Source of the DNA: Arthrobacter sp. APC 3897
GTDB taxonomy: Bacteria > Actinomycetota > Actinomycetes > Actinomycetales > Micrococcaceae
DNA length: 64,000 nt
NCBI RefSeq assembly: GCF_030407495.1
Contig: NZ_JASDDG010000005.1
Coordinates: forward strand, 1-64,000
Direction of reading: 5' to 3'
This document shows positions 7,862 to 15,632 of the stretch, piece by piece. Under the pieces are notes generated by a model. That model was not told the DNA's origin. It ran no database searches and saw only the letters and a program-made list of their open reading frames with translations. Each line of letters begins with the position of its first letter. Positions within the stretch are counted from its first letter, which is position 1. The translations under genes were made by a program, and so were the position numbers.

Positions 7862-9783
7862 CAGATGCCTGCACTTTCCACAGGTACCGAAGGCATTTTT
7901 TCTCCCGCGTAATTCTGCGGTGCGGTTTGTAAGGGACTGTACGTCCACATGCCGCCTTCATCCACGAATACTTCGTCGGGAACGTACGGAAACACATCTT
8001 CACCGAGCACCACCCGGCGCATGTTCAGCATGGCCGTTGAGTCCGGCGAGAAATACTGCTGGTGGCCCGAAACCAGCGCGTCACCCTCATCATGGTCTAT
8101 GAACCCGGATTCCAGCCGCAGCACGTCCATCTGCTGCGGGTCTCCGCCCTGGGAAATCCCGCCCAGAATCTGCGCCAGCACAATGGGATCAGCCCGGGCC
8201 TGGATCCAATACCGGTGGGCTTCCCGGTTCTGGGTATCTTCCACACTGTCGACGTTGTTGCCGGCACCGGAAGGGGCGAGATAAATAATGTTGGTGGAAT
8301 TGAGTCCTTCTCGTTCGCCTGTGCCCACCAGAGCTGCCCCGGCACTGTACCCGATGTACGTGGTTCTCGTTTTGGGCGGCAGTTCAAGATCAAGGGCTGC
8401 GTCGAAACCGGCAATAAGGGGTCCGCCCGTTTCGTTGTAGGTGCTGGACCGGTTGTCCGGCACCTTATCGGGGAGGTCGGTGCCCTGCCAGTAGAACGAG
8501 AGATCCTTCGACCCCCGGTCCGGTGCGATGTTGTCCAGCCGTAGGGAGTAATCTTCCAGAGCCGACAGATCCGCGGCCGTCCCGGGGACCAGGACGGTGT
8601 TGATTTCCGTGGCCGGAGACGGAGTGCCGTTCATGGTGACGATACGGCCGTCTCCCTCCAAGCTGATCATCACCACCCGCCTGTTTTTCTCCATGGCGTT
8701 GTCCAGGCCTGTCTTCTTTTTGTTCAGTTCTTCCCAGACGGAGCGGAGCGAAGTGTGAAGCGCCTGTTCCGCCGGGTTCTGTGCGAAGTAACCCTCAACC
8801 GGTTCCCCTCCCATAGCGGCCATTTGCCGGGTGACCTGTTCACGCAGCCCGGCAACGGTGACGATGTTGGCGAAGGCCCGCTGTTCCATGGGTATGCCGT
8901 TCATGTTCCCGAACGTGCCGGGGTACAGCAGCAGCAGCCGTTTTTGTTCCGGGTCCGTGAGATTCAGCCAGGCCTCCCGGATCCGCGCAATGCCTTCCGG
9001 TGCCAGCGTGGCGGTGAGGCTGCCCCGCTCCCGCCGGTAGCCGTAGCTGCTGACGTTGCCCATGGTCCGTTCCGGATCCTGACGGTGGCGGGGCATCTTG
9101 TTGGTGGCCAGTATCAGTGCTGCCTCCGGGTTGATGCTGGCCCATTCGCGGAGTTCTTCAGCATTGAGGTGAAGGATGGACTCCACAACAGCTTCCGGAT
9201 CGATGGCACTGATGTCGTCCAGAGTGGATGTCAGGTGAAGCCAGTCAACCGAGGGGAGTGTTCCGCCGCCAATCGCGGGTGTAACCGGAAGCCCGTCTCC
9301 GGTACCTCCGGTTATGCCGGCCAGTTCCGCCGCTGTGCTTCCGGTGAGGGTGTTCCACCTGTCCTTCAGGGACCGGACCCGGTCATTGAAATCCGCGGCG
9401 GCGCGTTCGGCGGCGGCCCTGTCCTCAGGAACGGAATTCCCTGCTTCCGCGGCCAGTCTCAGGAGCCCGGCGCGTTCGGCGTCGAGGGACTCCGATTCGC
9501 GCTGCAGCGGCCGCCCGGCTGCCGCAAAATCCTGCACGGCGGCGCAGGCGGAAGACAGGGCCACAACCCAACCCACAGTGGGATCGCGCAGGTCCTTCAA
9601 CGCAGCGCGAACCCGTTCCTCAGTGCCGGGATGGTGGTAGGCCTGCTGCAGCCCGTTCCATGCGGCGGAGGCAGCATCGAGGATGGCGGGGGCCGTGGAT
9701 GCCCTGGCCCGCATGTCTTCCACCGCAACAGAGAGTTCAGTCCAGGGGACGTCGATGCGGGGAACCGGGTCGATGGATGGCAT
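7861..9783 (-). CDS. Alpha/beta hydrolase of the DUF1023 type with N-terminal helical WxG-like region
   Basis: This 640-residue protein has two parts. Residues 1-200 are alpha-helical and alanine-rich, with a WNGLQQAY turn between helices that resembles WXG100-type substrates. Residues 250-640 resemble the DUF1023 alpha/beta hydrolases, with a nucleophile elbow GYSAGAALVG containing the putative catalytic serine, preceded by the strand NTVLVPGTAADL. No signal peptide is seen. DUF1023 proteins are common in actinobacteria with type VII secretion, but no ESX machinery genes lie in this window. The start at 9783 was chosen because it follows the upstream stop by four bases; the longer frame overlaps the DUF6507 gene. 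Confidence 0.8.
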   Translation of the reverse strand: MPSIDPVPRIDVPWTELSVAVEDMRARASTAPAILDAASAAWNGLQQAYHHPGTEERVRAALKDLRDPTVGWVVALSSACAAVQDFAAAGRPLQRESESLDAERAGLLRLAAEAGNSVPEDRAAAERAAADFNDRVRSLKDRWNTLTGSTAAELAGITGGTGDGLPVTPAIGGGTLPSVDWLHLTSTLDDISAIDPEAVVESILHLNAEELREWASINPEAALILATNKMPRHRQDPERTMGNVSSYGYRRERGSLTATLAPEGIARIREAWLNLTDPEQKRLLLLYPGTFGNMNGIPMEQRAFANIVTVAGLREQVTRQMAAMGGEPVEGYFAQNPAEQALHTSLRSVWEELNKKKTGLDNAMEKNRRVVMISLEGDGRIVTMNGTPSPATEINTVLVPGTAADLSALEDYSLRLDNIAPDRGSKDLSFYWQGTDLPDKVPDNRSSTYNETGGPLIAGFDAALDLELPPKTRTTYIGYSAGAALVGTGEREGLNSTNIIYLAPSGAGNNVDSVEDTQNREAHRYWIQARADPIVLAQILGGISQGGDPQQMDVLRLESGFIDHDEGDALVSGHQQYFSPDSTAMLNMRRVVLGEDVFPYVPDEVFVDEGGMWTYSPLQTAPQNYAGEKMPSVPVESAGI

Positions 9784-9787
9784 GGTG

Positions 9788-10150
9788 TCAGGCCACGGGA
9801 GTCTTGGGACGGTGACGGGGTACCGGAGCGGCGAAGTCCGTGCTGATGCGTGCCAGAGCCTGGTGGGCACTGTCCGTCATCTCCCGGTTGGCCGCCACGA
9901 AGGCCCGGGCGGCTTCAGCGACGCTGTCTGCCTTGCGGAACACCAGGCTGGAAACCCGTTGTGCTACATCCTCCCGGGGTTTCCAGAAGTTTCGGAAGGC
10001 CTCCGCAACGTCCCGGGCCATGCCGAATCCGGCCGCGGCGTCGTCGCCCGCCTGCCTGGCAGCGTTCGCTGACTCGTTCAGTGCCGTGCCTTCGGCGGCA
10101 ACCGCCATGAGCACGGCTTGTACGGCCGCTGTGTCAATGTCATAGTGCAT
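9788..10150 (-). CDS. DUF6507-like / WXG100-like small helical protein
   Basis: This 120-residue protein begins MHYDIDTAAVQAVL and is predicted mostly helical and alanine-rich, with FRNFW at the centre where WXG100 proteins have their turn. It resembles the DUF6507 family, whose members lie next to DUF1023 hydrolases; the family call is from memory of pattern and is not certain. It is the first gene of a minus-strand run, four bases before the hydrolase, with an SD (GAGGGGG) seven bases upstream of the ATG. It may be a secreted or chaperone partner of the hydrolase. Confidence 0.65.
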   Translation of the reverse strand: MHYDIDTAAVQAVLMAVAAEGTALNESANAARQAGDDAAAGFGMARDVAEAFRNFWKPREDVAQRVSSLVFRKADSVAEAARAFVAANREMTDSAHQALARISTDFAAPVPRHRPKTPVA

Positions 10151-10375
10151 GAGCTTGCCCCCTCGTGCGCCCAGAGTAGGCGGGGGCGCTTCCCTGCGGC
10201 ACGGGTAATGCCGCCACTGTGGAAAACTCTCGCGGTGCCCGGCCCTTCTGCGGGTTTCGGGACTGCGGCGAAGCGCTGCGCGGCTGTGCCGGCGGCAGGA
10301 GGAATGGTTTACTCCTTAGTGACACTCCTGCCGCTGCTGCGGCCGGGCATCAGCGCGGATGACAGGACTCAATGC

Positions 10376-11551
10376 ATGTTTGTTACTGAAGCACAGGCAA
10401 TCCTTCCGGAACTTGTAGCGCTGCGGCGCGAACTCCACCAGGATCCGGAGACGGGACTCGACCTCCCGCGGACCCAGTCCCGCATTCTTGCTGCGCTGGA
10501 GGGTCTGAACCTGGAAATCACTCTGGGATTGAAAGCCTCATCCGTAGTCGCTGTGCTGCGGGGAGCCGAGCCGGGACCGGCAGTCCTGCTGCGCGGGGAT
10601 ATGGACGCACTCCCCGTGAGGGAGCTGACGGATGTGGAGTACGCCTCGACCAACGGAAACATGCACGCCTGCGGGCATGACCTGCATGTGGCAGGGCTGG
10701 TGGGCGCCGCGAAGCTGCTGTGCGCCCAGCAGCAGGATCTGGCCGGCAGCGTCATCTTCATGTTCCAGCCCGGGGAAGAGGGCCACAACGGGGCCAGCCT
10801 GATGATCGATGAAGGCGTGCTCGACGCCGCCGGGGAACGCCCCGTTGCCGCCTATGGGATCCACGTGCGTCCCGGTCCGTTGGGTGTTTTCCGCACCAAA
10901 CCGGGCACCCTGATGGCCGGAGCGAACGAGCTGCGCATTACCGTCAAGGGCTCCGGCGGCCACAGTTCCCAGCCGCAGACCGCCGTCGACCCCGTCCCTG
11001 CGCTCACGGAGATTGCCTCCGCTCTGCAGACCATGTCCACCCGGCGGTTCTCCGTCTTCGACCCGATTGTCCTGACCGTTACGCAGCTGGAAGCAGGGGA
11101 GGCAATCAACGTCATTCCCGATACGGCGAAGCTGGGCGCATCCGTGCGGACCCTGTCCGAGGAGTCGCTGGACCGGGTGATTTTGGAGTCCAAGGCGCTC
11201 GCCGAAGGGATAGCGGCGGCGCACGGCTGCAGCGTCGACGTCGATTTCACTGTCCGCTACCCGGTCACCCGCAACGACGACGGCCGGACCCGTGAAGCAC
11301 TTGCCGACCTGAGGTCACTGTTCGGCGAAGACCGGGTGCTGGAATCCCGTGATCCGCTGATGGGCTCCGAGGATTTCTCCCTGGTGCTGGATGAAATTCC
11401 CGGGACCTTCCTGTTCCTGGGCGCCACGCCGCCGTCACTGGACCCCGAAAACGCAGCCTGGAACCACTCCCCGCGGGTGCTCTTTGACGACTCCGTGCTG
11501 GGCGACCAGGCCGCCGCACTTGCCCAGCTGGCATACAACCGCCTCACGTAA
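10376..11551 (+). CDS. M20 family amidohydrolase (N-acyl-amino-acid / hippurate hydrolase type)
   Basis: This is a cytoplasmic zinc amidohydrolase of 391 residues that removes acyl groups from N-acyl amino acids or related amides. The metal-binding motifs of the family are present in order: RGDMDALPV, HACGHDLHV, PGEEGHNGAS with the catalytic Glu pair, the dimerisation (lid) domain start GSGGHSSQPQ, and the last ligand region GSEDFSLVLDE. Residue length fits. An ATG at 10376 with AGGA upstream is preferred over the much longer open frame. The TAA stop at 11549 is also the first three bases of a -10 hexamer for the DoxX gene. It is divergent from the DUF6507 run, with 225 bases between them. 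The exact substrate is not determined. Confidence 0.92.
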   Translation: MFVTEAQAILPELVALRRELHQDPETGLDLPRTQSRILAALEGLNLEITLGLKASSVVAVLRGAEPGPAVLLRGDMDALPVRELTDVEYASTNGNMHACGHDLHVAGLVGAAKLLCAQQQDLAGSVIFMFQPGEEGHNGASLMIDEGVLDAAGERPVAAYGIHVRPGPLGVFRTKPGTLMAGANELRITVKGSGGHSSQPQTAVDPVPALTEIASALQTMSTRRFSVFDPIVLTVTQLEAGEAINVIPDTAKLGASVRTLSEESLDRVILESKALAEGIAAAHGCSVDVDFTVRYPVTRNDDGRTREALADLRSLFGEDRVLESRDPLMGSEDFSLVLDEIPGTFLFLGATPPSLDPENAAWNHSPRVLFDDSVLGDQAAALAQLAYNRLT

Positions 11552-11554
11552 GCT
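11549..11554 (+). promoter_or_regulatory. -10 hexamer (TAAGCT) of a leaderless promoter for the DoxX gene
   Basis: TAAGCT overlaps the TAA stop of the M20 gene and is followed by seven bases and the ATG at 11562. No SD is present. Confidence 0.45.
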
Positions 11555-11561
11555 TGGCCCC

Positions 11562-12020
11562 ATGTCTCTTGTCCCACGCCTTGCCGCGGCTGCGGCCCGA
11601 CCTGCCCCGCCGACGTCGAAACCCCGGCGGCTGGGCGCCGTCGTCCTTGGTGCGTTCCTGGCGTTTGCCGGAACCTCGCACCTGACGTTTGCCCGTTCGG
11701 AGTTTCAGGCGCAGGTTCCGGACTGGGTGCCGCTGGACGACGACGCCGTGGTGCTGCTGTCCGGAGCAGTGGAGATCAGTCTCGGAGCGGCCCTGATTCT
11801 GCTCCGCAGGCGGCGGGTGCCGGTGGGATGGGCTGCGGCGGCGTTCTTTGTGCTGATCTTCCCGGGCAACATTTCCCAGTACGTCACGCAAACCGACGCG
11901 TTCGGGCTGGATTCGGACTCGAAGCGTTTGGGGCGACTGTTCTTCCAGCCGCTGCTGGTGATCTGGGCGCTGTGGTCAACAGGTGCATGGAAAGCGCTGC
12001 GGGACGGCGCGGAGAAGTAG
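11562..12020 (+). CDS. DoxX family membrane protein
   Basis: This 152-residue protein has four hydrophobic segments (about residues 25-42, 60-80, 88-105 and 125-142), the layout of the DoxX family. The first segment runs into AGTSHLTFARSEFQAQVPDWVP, typical of this group of small membrane proteins; some members act with oxidoreductases, but the function here is unknown. The start lacks an SD and fits the leaderless pattern. It sits ten bases downstream of the M20 gene. A C+G-rich inverted repeat follows the stop. Confidence 0.85.
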   Translation: MSLVPRLAAAAARPAPPTSKPRRLGAVVLGAFLAFAGTSHLTFARSEFQAQVPDWVPLDDDAVVLLSGAVEISLGAALILLRRRRVPVGWAAAAFFVLIFPGNISQYVTQTDAFGLDSDSKRLGRLFFQPLLVIWALWSTGAWKALRDGAEK

Positions 12021-12046
12021 CGGCCGGGAGGTCCCCGTGCCGGCCG
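12021..12046. terminator. Hairpin between convergent DoxX and SMP-30 genes
   Basis: CGGCCGG and its complement CCGGCCG form a 7-bp stem with a 12-base loop immediately after the DoxX stop. No T tract follows. Confidence 0.4.
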
Positions 12047-12049
12047 GGC

Positions 12050-13141
12050 CTAGCCGCCGTTGGACTGGCGGATACCGGTCCCCAGCGCCTCGAATGAATA
12101 GACGAAGCCGCCGTCAGCGCCGCTGACTGTCAGGTAGGCCTCGGAAGTGCCCGGCTTAATGGCCACGTTGGTGGCTGATGACAGGCCTTCGGCGTCGGCA
12201 GGCGGAACCGAGACCGTTCCGAGGTGCCTGCCCTCCGGGCTGTAGATGAAGATGCTCGGCTGTCCGTGCACTGCCTGGTAAATGTTTCCGTCCGCGTCCA
12301 CGGCATTGGAATCGATCTGGCTCCTGCCGCCGCTGAAATGCACCCCCGGGTGTGAGGCGGTCACAGCGGTCCGGTCCTCGCTCAGGCCAAAGTAATCGAT
12401 GCGGTTGTCGGAATACTGGCTTATCCAAAGGCCCGTAAAGTCTTCTGTGAAGGAGATGCCGTTGGGCGCGGGGAGGTCCTTCGCCAGGACTGTTGGCTCC
12501 GAGGTGTCCTTGTCGATCCGGATAATCCTGCCCTGTGCCTTCGCCGCTGGTCCGTCATGGCCCGTGGTGTCGCTAAGGAAAAGGTGTCCGTCCTCGTCGA
12601 AAGCCAGGTCATCGAGCTTCATGGGGGCTCCCTCGACCTCACCCGCAAAGACAGTCTGCGGATCCTTGCCCCCGGCAGTAATACTGGTGATCTTTCCGCC
12701 CAGGAAATCTGTCAGATACAAGCGTCCGTCCTGTGGACTGAACTGTGCGGAGGTATAGACACCGGCGTCGTCAGTGTAAATTCCCTCCGACGTTTGGGCG
12801 TCGACATCGATCTTATGAACTTTTGGATCTCCGGGAGGCGCTGTCACGTCGACGACGAACAGCCCGCCGTCGGGACCGAACGTCGGCCCTTCGATCAGTG
12901 TCATGCCAGTCTCCGGGTGGACCTCGCTCACCTGGACCACTTTTTCGGCAGTGATCTTGGCTGCGGCTTCAGGGACCATGCTCTGACTGCCGTTCTCCGG
13001 GGAAGCCGCGGGTGTTTCCTGCCCTGCACAACCGGCAAGGGCTCCGATCATGCCCAGCGCCGCTGCTCCGCGCCAGATCGCGGCGGGCTGACGGGTGCGT
13101 TGTCTCGATCGGCGTTCTGCTGTTCGGGGATGCTGTGACAT
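12050..13141 (-). CDS. SMP-30/gluconolactonase-like beta-propeller lipoprotein
   Basis: This 363-residue protein is exported and lipid-anchored: an arginine-rich N-terminus (about residues 7-22) precedes a hydrophobic stretch ending in a lipobox (GALAGCAGQ). The mature part shows repeated propeller blades with phrases such as EGPTFGPDGGLFVVD, LDDLAFDEDGHLFLSD, PNGISFTEDFTGLWIS and IDSNAVDADGNIYQA, typical of SMP-30/gluconolactonase/LRE proteins, which bind a divalent metal and hydrolyse lactones. The twin-arginine-like stretch is not a clean Tat motif. Start 13141 was chosen for GGAG six bases upstream; ATG 13153 is the alternative. The substrate is unknown. Confidence 0.85.
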   Translation of the reverse strand: MSQHPRTAERRSRQRTRQPAAIWRGAAALGMIGALAGCAGQETPAASPENGSQSMVPEAAAKITAEKVVQVSEVHPETGMTLIEGPTFGPDGGLFVVDVTAPPGDPKVHKIDVDAQTSEGIYTDDAGVYTSAQFSPQDGRLYLTDFLGGKITSITAGGKDPQTVFAGEVEGAPMKLDDLAFDEDGHLFLSDTTGHDGPAAKAQGRIIRIDKDTSEPTVLAKDLPAPNGISFTEDFTGLWISQYSDNRIDYFGLSEDRTAVTASHPGVHFSGGRSQIDSNAVDADGNIYQAVHGQPSIFIYSPEGRHLGTVSVPPADAEGLSSATNVAIKPGTSEAYLTVSGADGGFVYSFEALGTGIRQSNGG

Positions 13142-13440
13142 CTGATGCTCCATAGAGGACGTGGGGTCCTTCGGATGGCCGAACGCCGTGCAGTCCTTCA
13201 CGGGCTGGCGGCTGGTCATCCAAAGTGCTTAGGGTCATCCTAACCAATTTCGGGGGAATCCGGACCGTACTGCGGCTCGGCCTCGGAGCCGGCCCATGAA
13301 CTTACAATCGGCGGTATAAATTTCCGTCACATGGCCGGTAATGTTTGATCCCCGGAAGTGCCGGGGAACCCGGTCACCCACGGCCCTGTAGCGGGTAAAT
13401 TCGCCATGAAGCCAGTGTGCGTATCCGTGTCCGCCCGGAC

Positions 13441-13455
13441 AGTGGGTAGCCCACT
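13441..13455. promoter_or_regulatory. Perfect inverted repeat upstream of the thioesterase gene
   Basis: AGTGGG-TAG-CCCACT has 6-bp arms around a 3-base centre. It lies in the -35 region of the predicted promoter, so it could be a second operator. Confidence 0.4.
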
Positions 13456-13458
13456 AAG

Positions 13459-13472
13459 TTACTGACCAGTAA
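13459..13472. promoter_or_regulatory. TetR-type operator overlapping the thioesterase -10 element
   Basis: TTACTG-AC-CAGTAA has perfect 6-bp arms and runs into the -10 hexamer TAATAT. A bound repressor would block RNA polymerase. Similar palindromes lie at 18457-18470 and 18497-18510. Confidence 0.6.
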
Positions 13473-13475
13473 TAT
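13470..13475 (+). promoter_or_regulatory. -10 hexamer of the leaderless thioesterase promoter
   Basis: TAATAT is followed by seven bases and the ATG at 13483. The first three bases are shared with the palindromic operator. Confidence 0.55.
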
Positions 13476-13482
13476 AGCGTCC

Positions 13483-14031
13483 ATGCACCTTCTCCTTCGC
13501 ACCCTCCTGGTCCTGATCCGTTCCCGCAGGCGTCCAAAACTGGACTTCTTCGACTCGTCCTCGCTTCCGATGCGGGTGCTCCCCACGGACATCGACATTG
13601 CCATGCACCTGAACAACGGCATGTACTTTTCACTGATGGACCTCGGCCGCTTCGACCTCATGGTCCGCAGCGGCTTCTGGGACACCATGCGGCGCAAGGA
13701 CTGGAACCCGGTGGTGGGCAACGAAACGATCAGCTTCCGCAAATCCCTTCAGCTGGGCCAGCGGTACACGATCGAAACCAAGGTCATCGGCTTCGACGAC
13801 CGCGCCACTTACATCGAACAGCGCATGGTGGCCGACGGCGAAATCTATGCCCGTGCCTACATCGCCGCCCGCTTCGTGTCCAAGAACGGTCCGGTGAGCA
13901 ACGAGGAAATCTTCAAAGCCGCCGGCGTCCTGCCTCCCTCGGATCTGGAATTGCCCGAGTGGGTTCGGCAGTGGCGGGCCGACGGCGCACTTCCGAGCAC
14001 CCGTCGACCGGCACCGCACGCCTGGGCATAG
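13483..14031 (+). CDS. Acyl-CoA thioesterase-like hotdog protein
   Basis: This 182-residue protein has the single hotdog fold of the 4-hydroxybenzoyl-CoA thioesterase/THEM6-like group: PTDIDIAMHLNNGMYFSLMDLGRFD contains the conserved D-x-x-x-H-x-N-N-x-x-Y pattern, and NETISFRKSLQLGQ and DRATYIEQRMV form the following strands. The first 12 residues are hydrophobic and may anchor the protein to the membrane, as in THEM6-like proteins. It probably hydrolyses an acyl-CoA, but the substrate is unknown. The start lacks an SD and is predicted leaderless. The operator overlapping its promoter suggests control by a TetR-family repressor not encoded next to it. Confidence 0.82.
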   Translation: MHLLLRTLLVLIRSRRRPKLDFFDSSSLPMRVLPTDIDIAMHLNNGMYFSLMDLGRFDLMVRSGFWDTMRRKDWNPVVGNETISFRKSLQLGQRYTIETKVIGFDDRATYIEQRMVADGEIYARAYIAARFVSKNGPVSNEEIFKAAGVLPPSDLELPEWVRQWRADGALPSTRRPAPHAWA

Positions 14032-14101
14032 GGTGCAGGAGAGCTGAGGGCCGGAGCGGCAAAAGGCACGGCAGTCATACCGGCAGGGGCCCGCTCCGGC
14101 G

Positions 14102-14107
14102 TAAATT
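14102..14107 (+). promoter_or_regulatory. -10 hexamer (TAAATT) of a leaderless promoter
   Basis: TAAATT is followed by seven bases and the ATG at 14115. No SD is present. Confidence 0.45.
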
Positions 14108-14114
14108 GGCCCCT

Positions 14115-14735
14115 ATGACACTCTCGGTCAACATATTCCTGAGTTTGGACGGCGTGATGCAGGGCCCCGGTTCAGTGGATGAAGATCTGTCCGGAGGCTT
14201 TGACCGCGGCGGATGGCTGGCGCCTTACCTCCATGACCTCACGGTGGGCCAGATTGTTAACGGCTGGCTGGCGAGGGCGGATTCGCTGCTCCTGGGCAGG
14301 TATACCTACGACATGATGCACCCCTTCTGGGAACTCGTCACCGACCCGGATGACGCCGTTGCCTACGCCCTTAACCACCTCCCGAAATACCTGGTTTCCT
14401 CCACTGTGGAAAACCCGACGTGGCACAACACCCGGGTTCTGCCCGGGAACCCGCTGAATGCCGTCGAAGAGCTGAAGCGGGGGCGCGGGGAGATTCAGGT
14501 CCACGGCAGTCACCGCCTGGCGAGGACACTGCACGACGCCGGATTGGTGGACGAGTTTCGGCTGCTCGTCTTTCCCGTGGTGGTGGGGACGGGAAAACGT
14601 CTCTTTGACGCCGGATCCGTACCATCGGGCTTCCAGGTGCTCGAATCGGAAACGCTGGACAGCGGTACGTTCCATTTGAGGCTGCGGCCAATCCCGTTTG
14701 GAACCGCAGAGATGGGGTCGCGCTTCGCACTCTGA
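14115..14735 (+). CDS. Dihydrofolate reductase / RibD C-terminal domain family protein
   Basis: This 206-residue protein resembles the RibD C-terminal/DHFR-like family found widely in actinobacteria. It opens with NIFLSLDGVMQGPGS and contains LLLGRYTYDMM, YLVSSTVENPTWHNTRVL, the helix-turn IQVHGSHRLARTL with the nucleotide-binding glycine, and VDEFRLLVFPVVVGTGKRLF. These match the NADPH-binding fold, but the natural substrate of such stand-alone proteins is generally unknown and it is not expected to make folate. The start is leaderless by the TAAATT signature. It is not obviously in an operon: the thioesterase ends 84 bases upstream and IclR starts 67 bases downstream. Confidence 0.88.
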   Translation: MTLSVNIFLSLDGVMQGPGSVDEDLSGGFDRGGWLAPYLHDLTVGQIVNGWLARADSLLLGRYTYDMMHPFWELVTDPDDAVAYALNHLPKYLVSSTVENPTWHNTRVLPGNPLNAVEELKRGRGEIQVHGSHRLARTLHDAGLVDEFRLLVFPVVVGTGKRLFDAGSVPSGFQVLESETLDSGTFHLRLRPIPFGTAEMGSRFAL

Positions 14736-14801
14736 CCGAAGTGCAAGAAAGAGTTTCCGCCATGCGATAAAGTGTGCAGGAAAATCTCGGAAGGAAAACC
14801 C

Positions 14802-15569
14802 ATGGCCGGAAAAGCCGCCGGTTCCGGCGTGCAGTCAGTCGAACGCGTTTTTGAGCTGCTGGAGATCATTGCGGATGCCGGCGGCGCCGTTACGCTGAGC
14901 GAGCTTTCGGCTTCCACGGATCTGCCGCTTCCCACCATTCACCGGCTGCTCCGAACCCTGGTAACCCTTGGGTATGCCCGGCAGCTGCCCAACCGGCGCT
15001 ACACCCTGGGGCCGCGCCTCATTCCGTTGGGCGAGGGGGCCACAAAGCAGCTTGGTTCCCTGGCCCTTCCCCAGCTCAAGAAGCTGGTTGACGGGCTCGG
15101 AGAGACAGCCAACATCGCGGTGCTGGATTCAGACATGGTGGTCTACCTGGCACAGGTCCCCTCCCAGCATTCGATGCGGATGTTTACCGAGGTTGGCCGC
15201 CGGGTTCACCCCCATGCCACCGGTGTCGGCAAGGCCATCCTGGCGCAGCTGCCCGATGACAAGGTGCGCGAAATCGTCGCCCGCAGCGGGATGCCGACGC
15301 CCACCGATAAGACCATCGGAACCGTGGACGAGCTGTTGGCAGACCTCCGACAGGTCCGCAAGCGCGGATATGCCGTTGATGAACAGGAGCAGGAGCTGGG
15401 CGTGCGCTGTTTCGCCATCGCCGTGCCGGATGCTCCCACCCCCACGGCGGTTTCGGTTTCCGGCCCCATCTCCCGGGTGGACGAAGGCTTCGCCGCGCGT
15501 GCTGTTCCGCTGCTGCGCTCTGCGGCCACCTCCCTTTCGCAGGAGTTCAACGGCCAGGAACCCGGTTAA
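14802..15569 (+). CDS. IclR family transcriptional regulator
   Basis: This 255-residue DNA-binding regulator has an N-terminal winged helix-turn-helix (SVERVFELLEIIADAGGAVTL ... LPTIHRLLRTLVTLGYARQ) and a C-terminal effector-binding domain with VGRRVHPHATGVGKAILAQLPDD and the closing GISVSGP-like phrase AVSVSGPISRVDE, both hallmarks of IclR proteins. A good SD (AAGGA) sets the ATG at 14802. The region upstream (14750-14775) contains TTTCCGC and ATGCGATAA halves reminiscent of IclR-family sites, so self-regulation is possible. It converges on the heptad-repeat gene; its likely target among neighbours is unclear, and the OFA transporter 3 kb away is one candidate. Confidence 0.93.
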   Translation: MAGKAAGSGVQSVERVFELLEIIADAGGAVTLSELSASTDLPLPTIHRLLRTLVTLGYARQLPNRRYTLGPRLIPLGEGATKQLGSLALPQLKKLVDGLGETANIAVLDSDMVVYLAQVPSQHSMRMFTEVGRRVHPHATGVGKAILAQLPDDKVREIVARSGMPTPTDKTIGTVDELLADLRQVRKRGYAVDEQEQELGVRCFAIAVPDAPTPTAVSVSGPISRVDEGFAARAVPLLRSAATSLSQEFNGQEPG

Positions 15570-15570
15570 G

Positions 15571-15627
15571 GGCACAACAAAAGGGCGGAGCCGCGTGAGC
15601 GGCTCCGCCCTTTCGGCGGGTTGTGCC
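15571..15627. terminator. Strong bidirectional terminator
   Basis: A 15-bp perfect stem (15580-15613, GTGA loop) is flanked by A and T runs and enclosed by a second pairing of GGCACAAC with GTTGTGCC. It separates the convergent IclR and heptad-repeat genes. Confidence 0.9.
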
Positions 15628-15632
15628 TGTGC

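Larger units (their letters stand above)
13142..13482. other. Divergent intergenic region with three inverted repeats
   Basis: This 341-base gap between the SMP-30 gene (minus) and the thioesterase gene (plus) holds no convincing gene. It contains TTAGG-N5-CCTAA at 13229-13243, AGTGGG-N3-CCCACT at 13441-13455, and TTACTG-N2-CAGTAA at 13459-13472. The latter two abut the thioesterase promoter. The rest shows nothing I can identify. Confidence 0.6.

Noticed and set aside
14750-14775. IclR operator upstream of the IclR gene
   Set aside because: Only partial half-sites; not enough symmetry to list as a feature.
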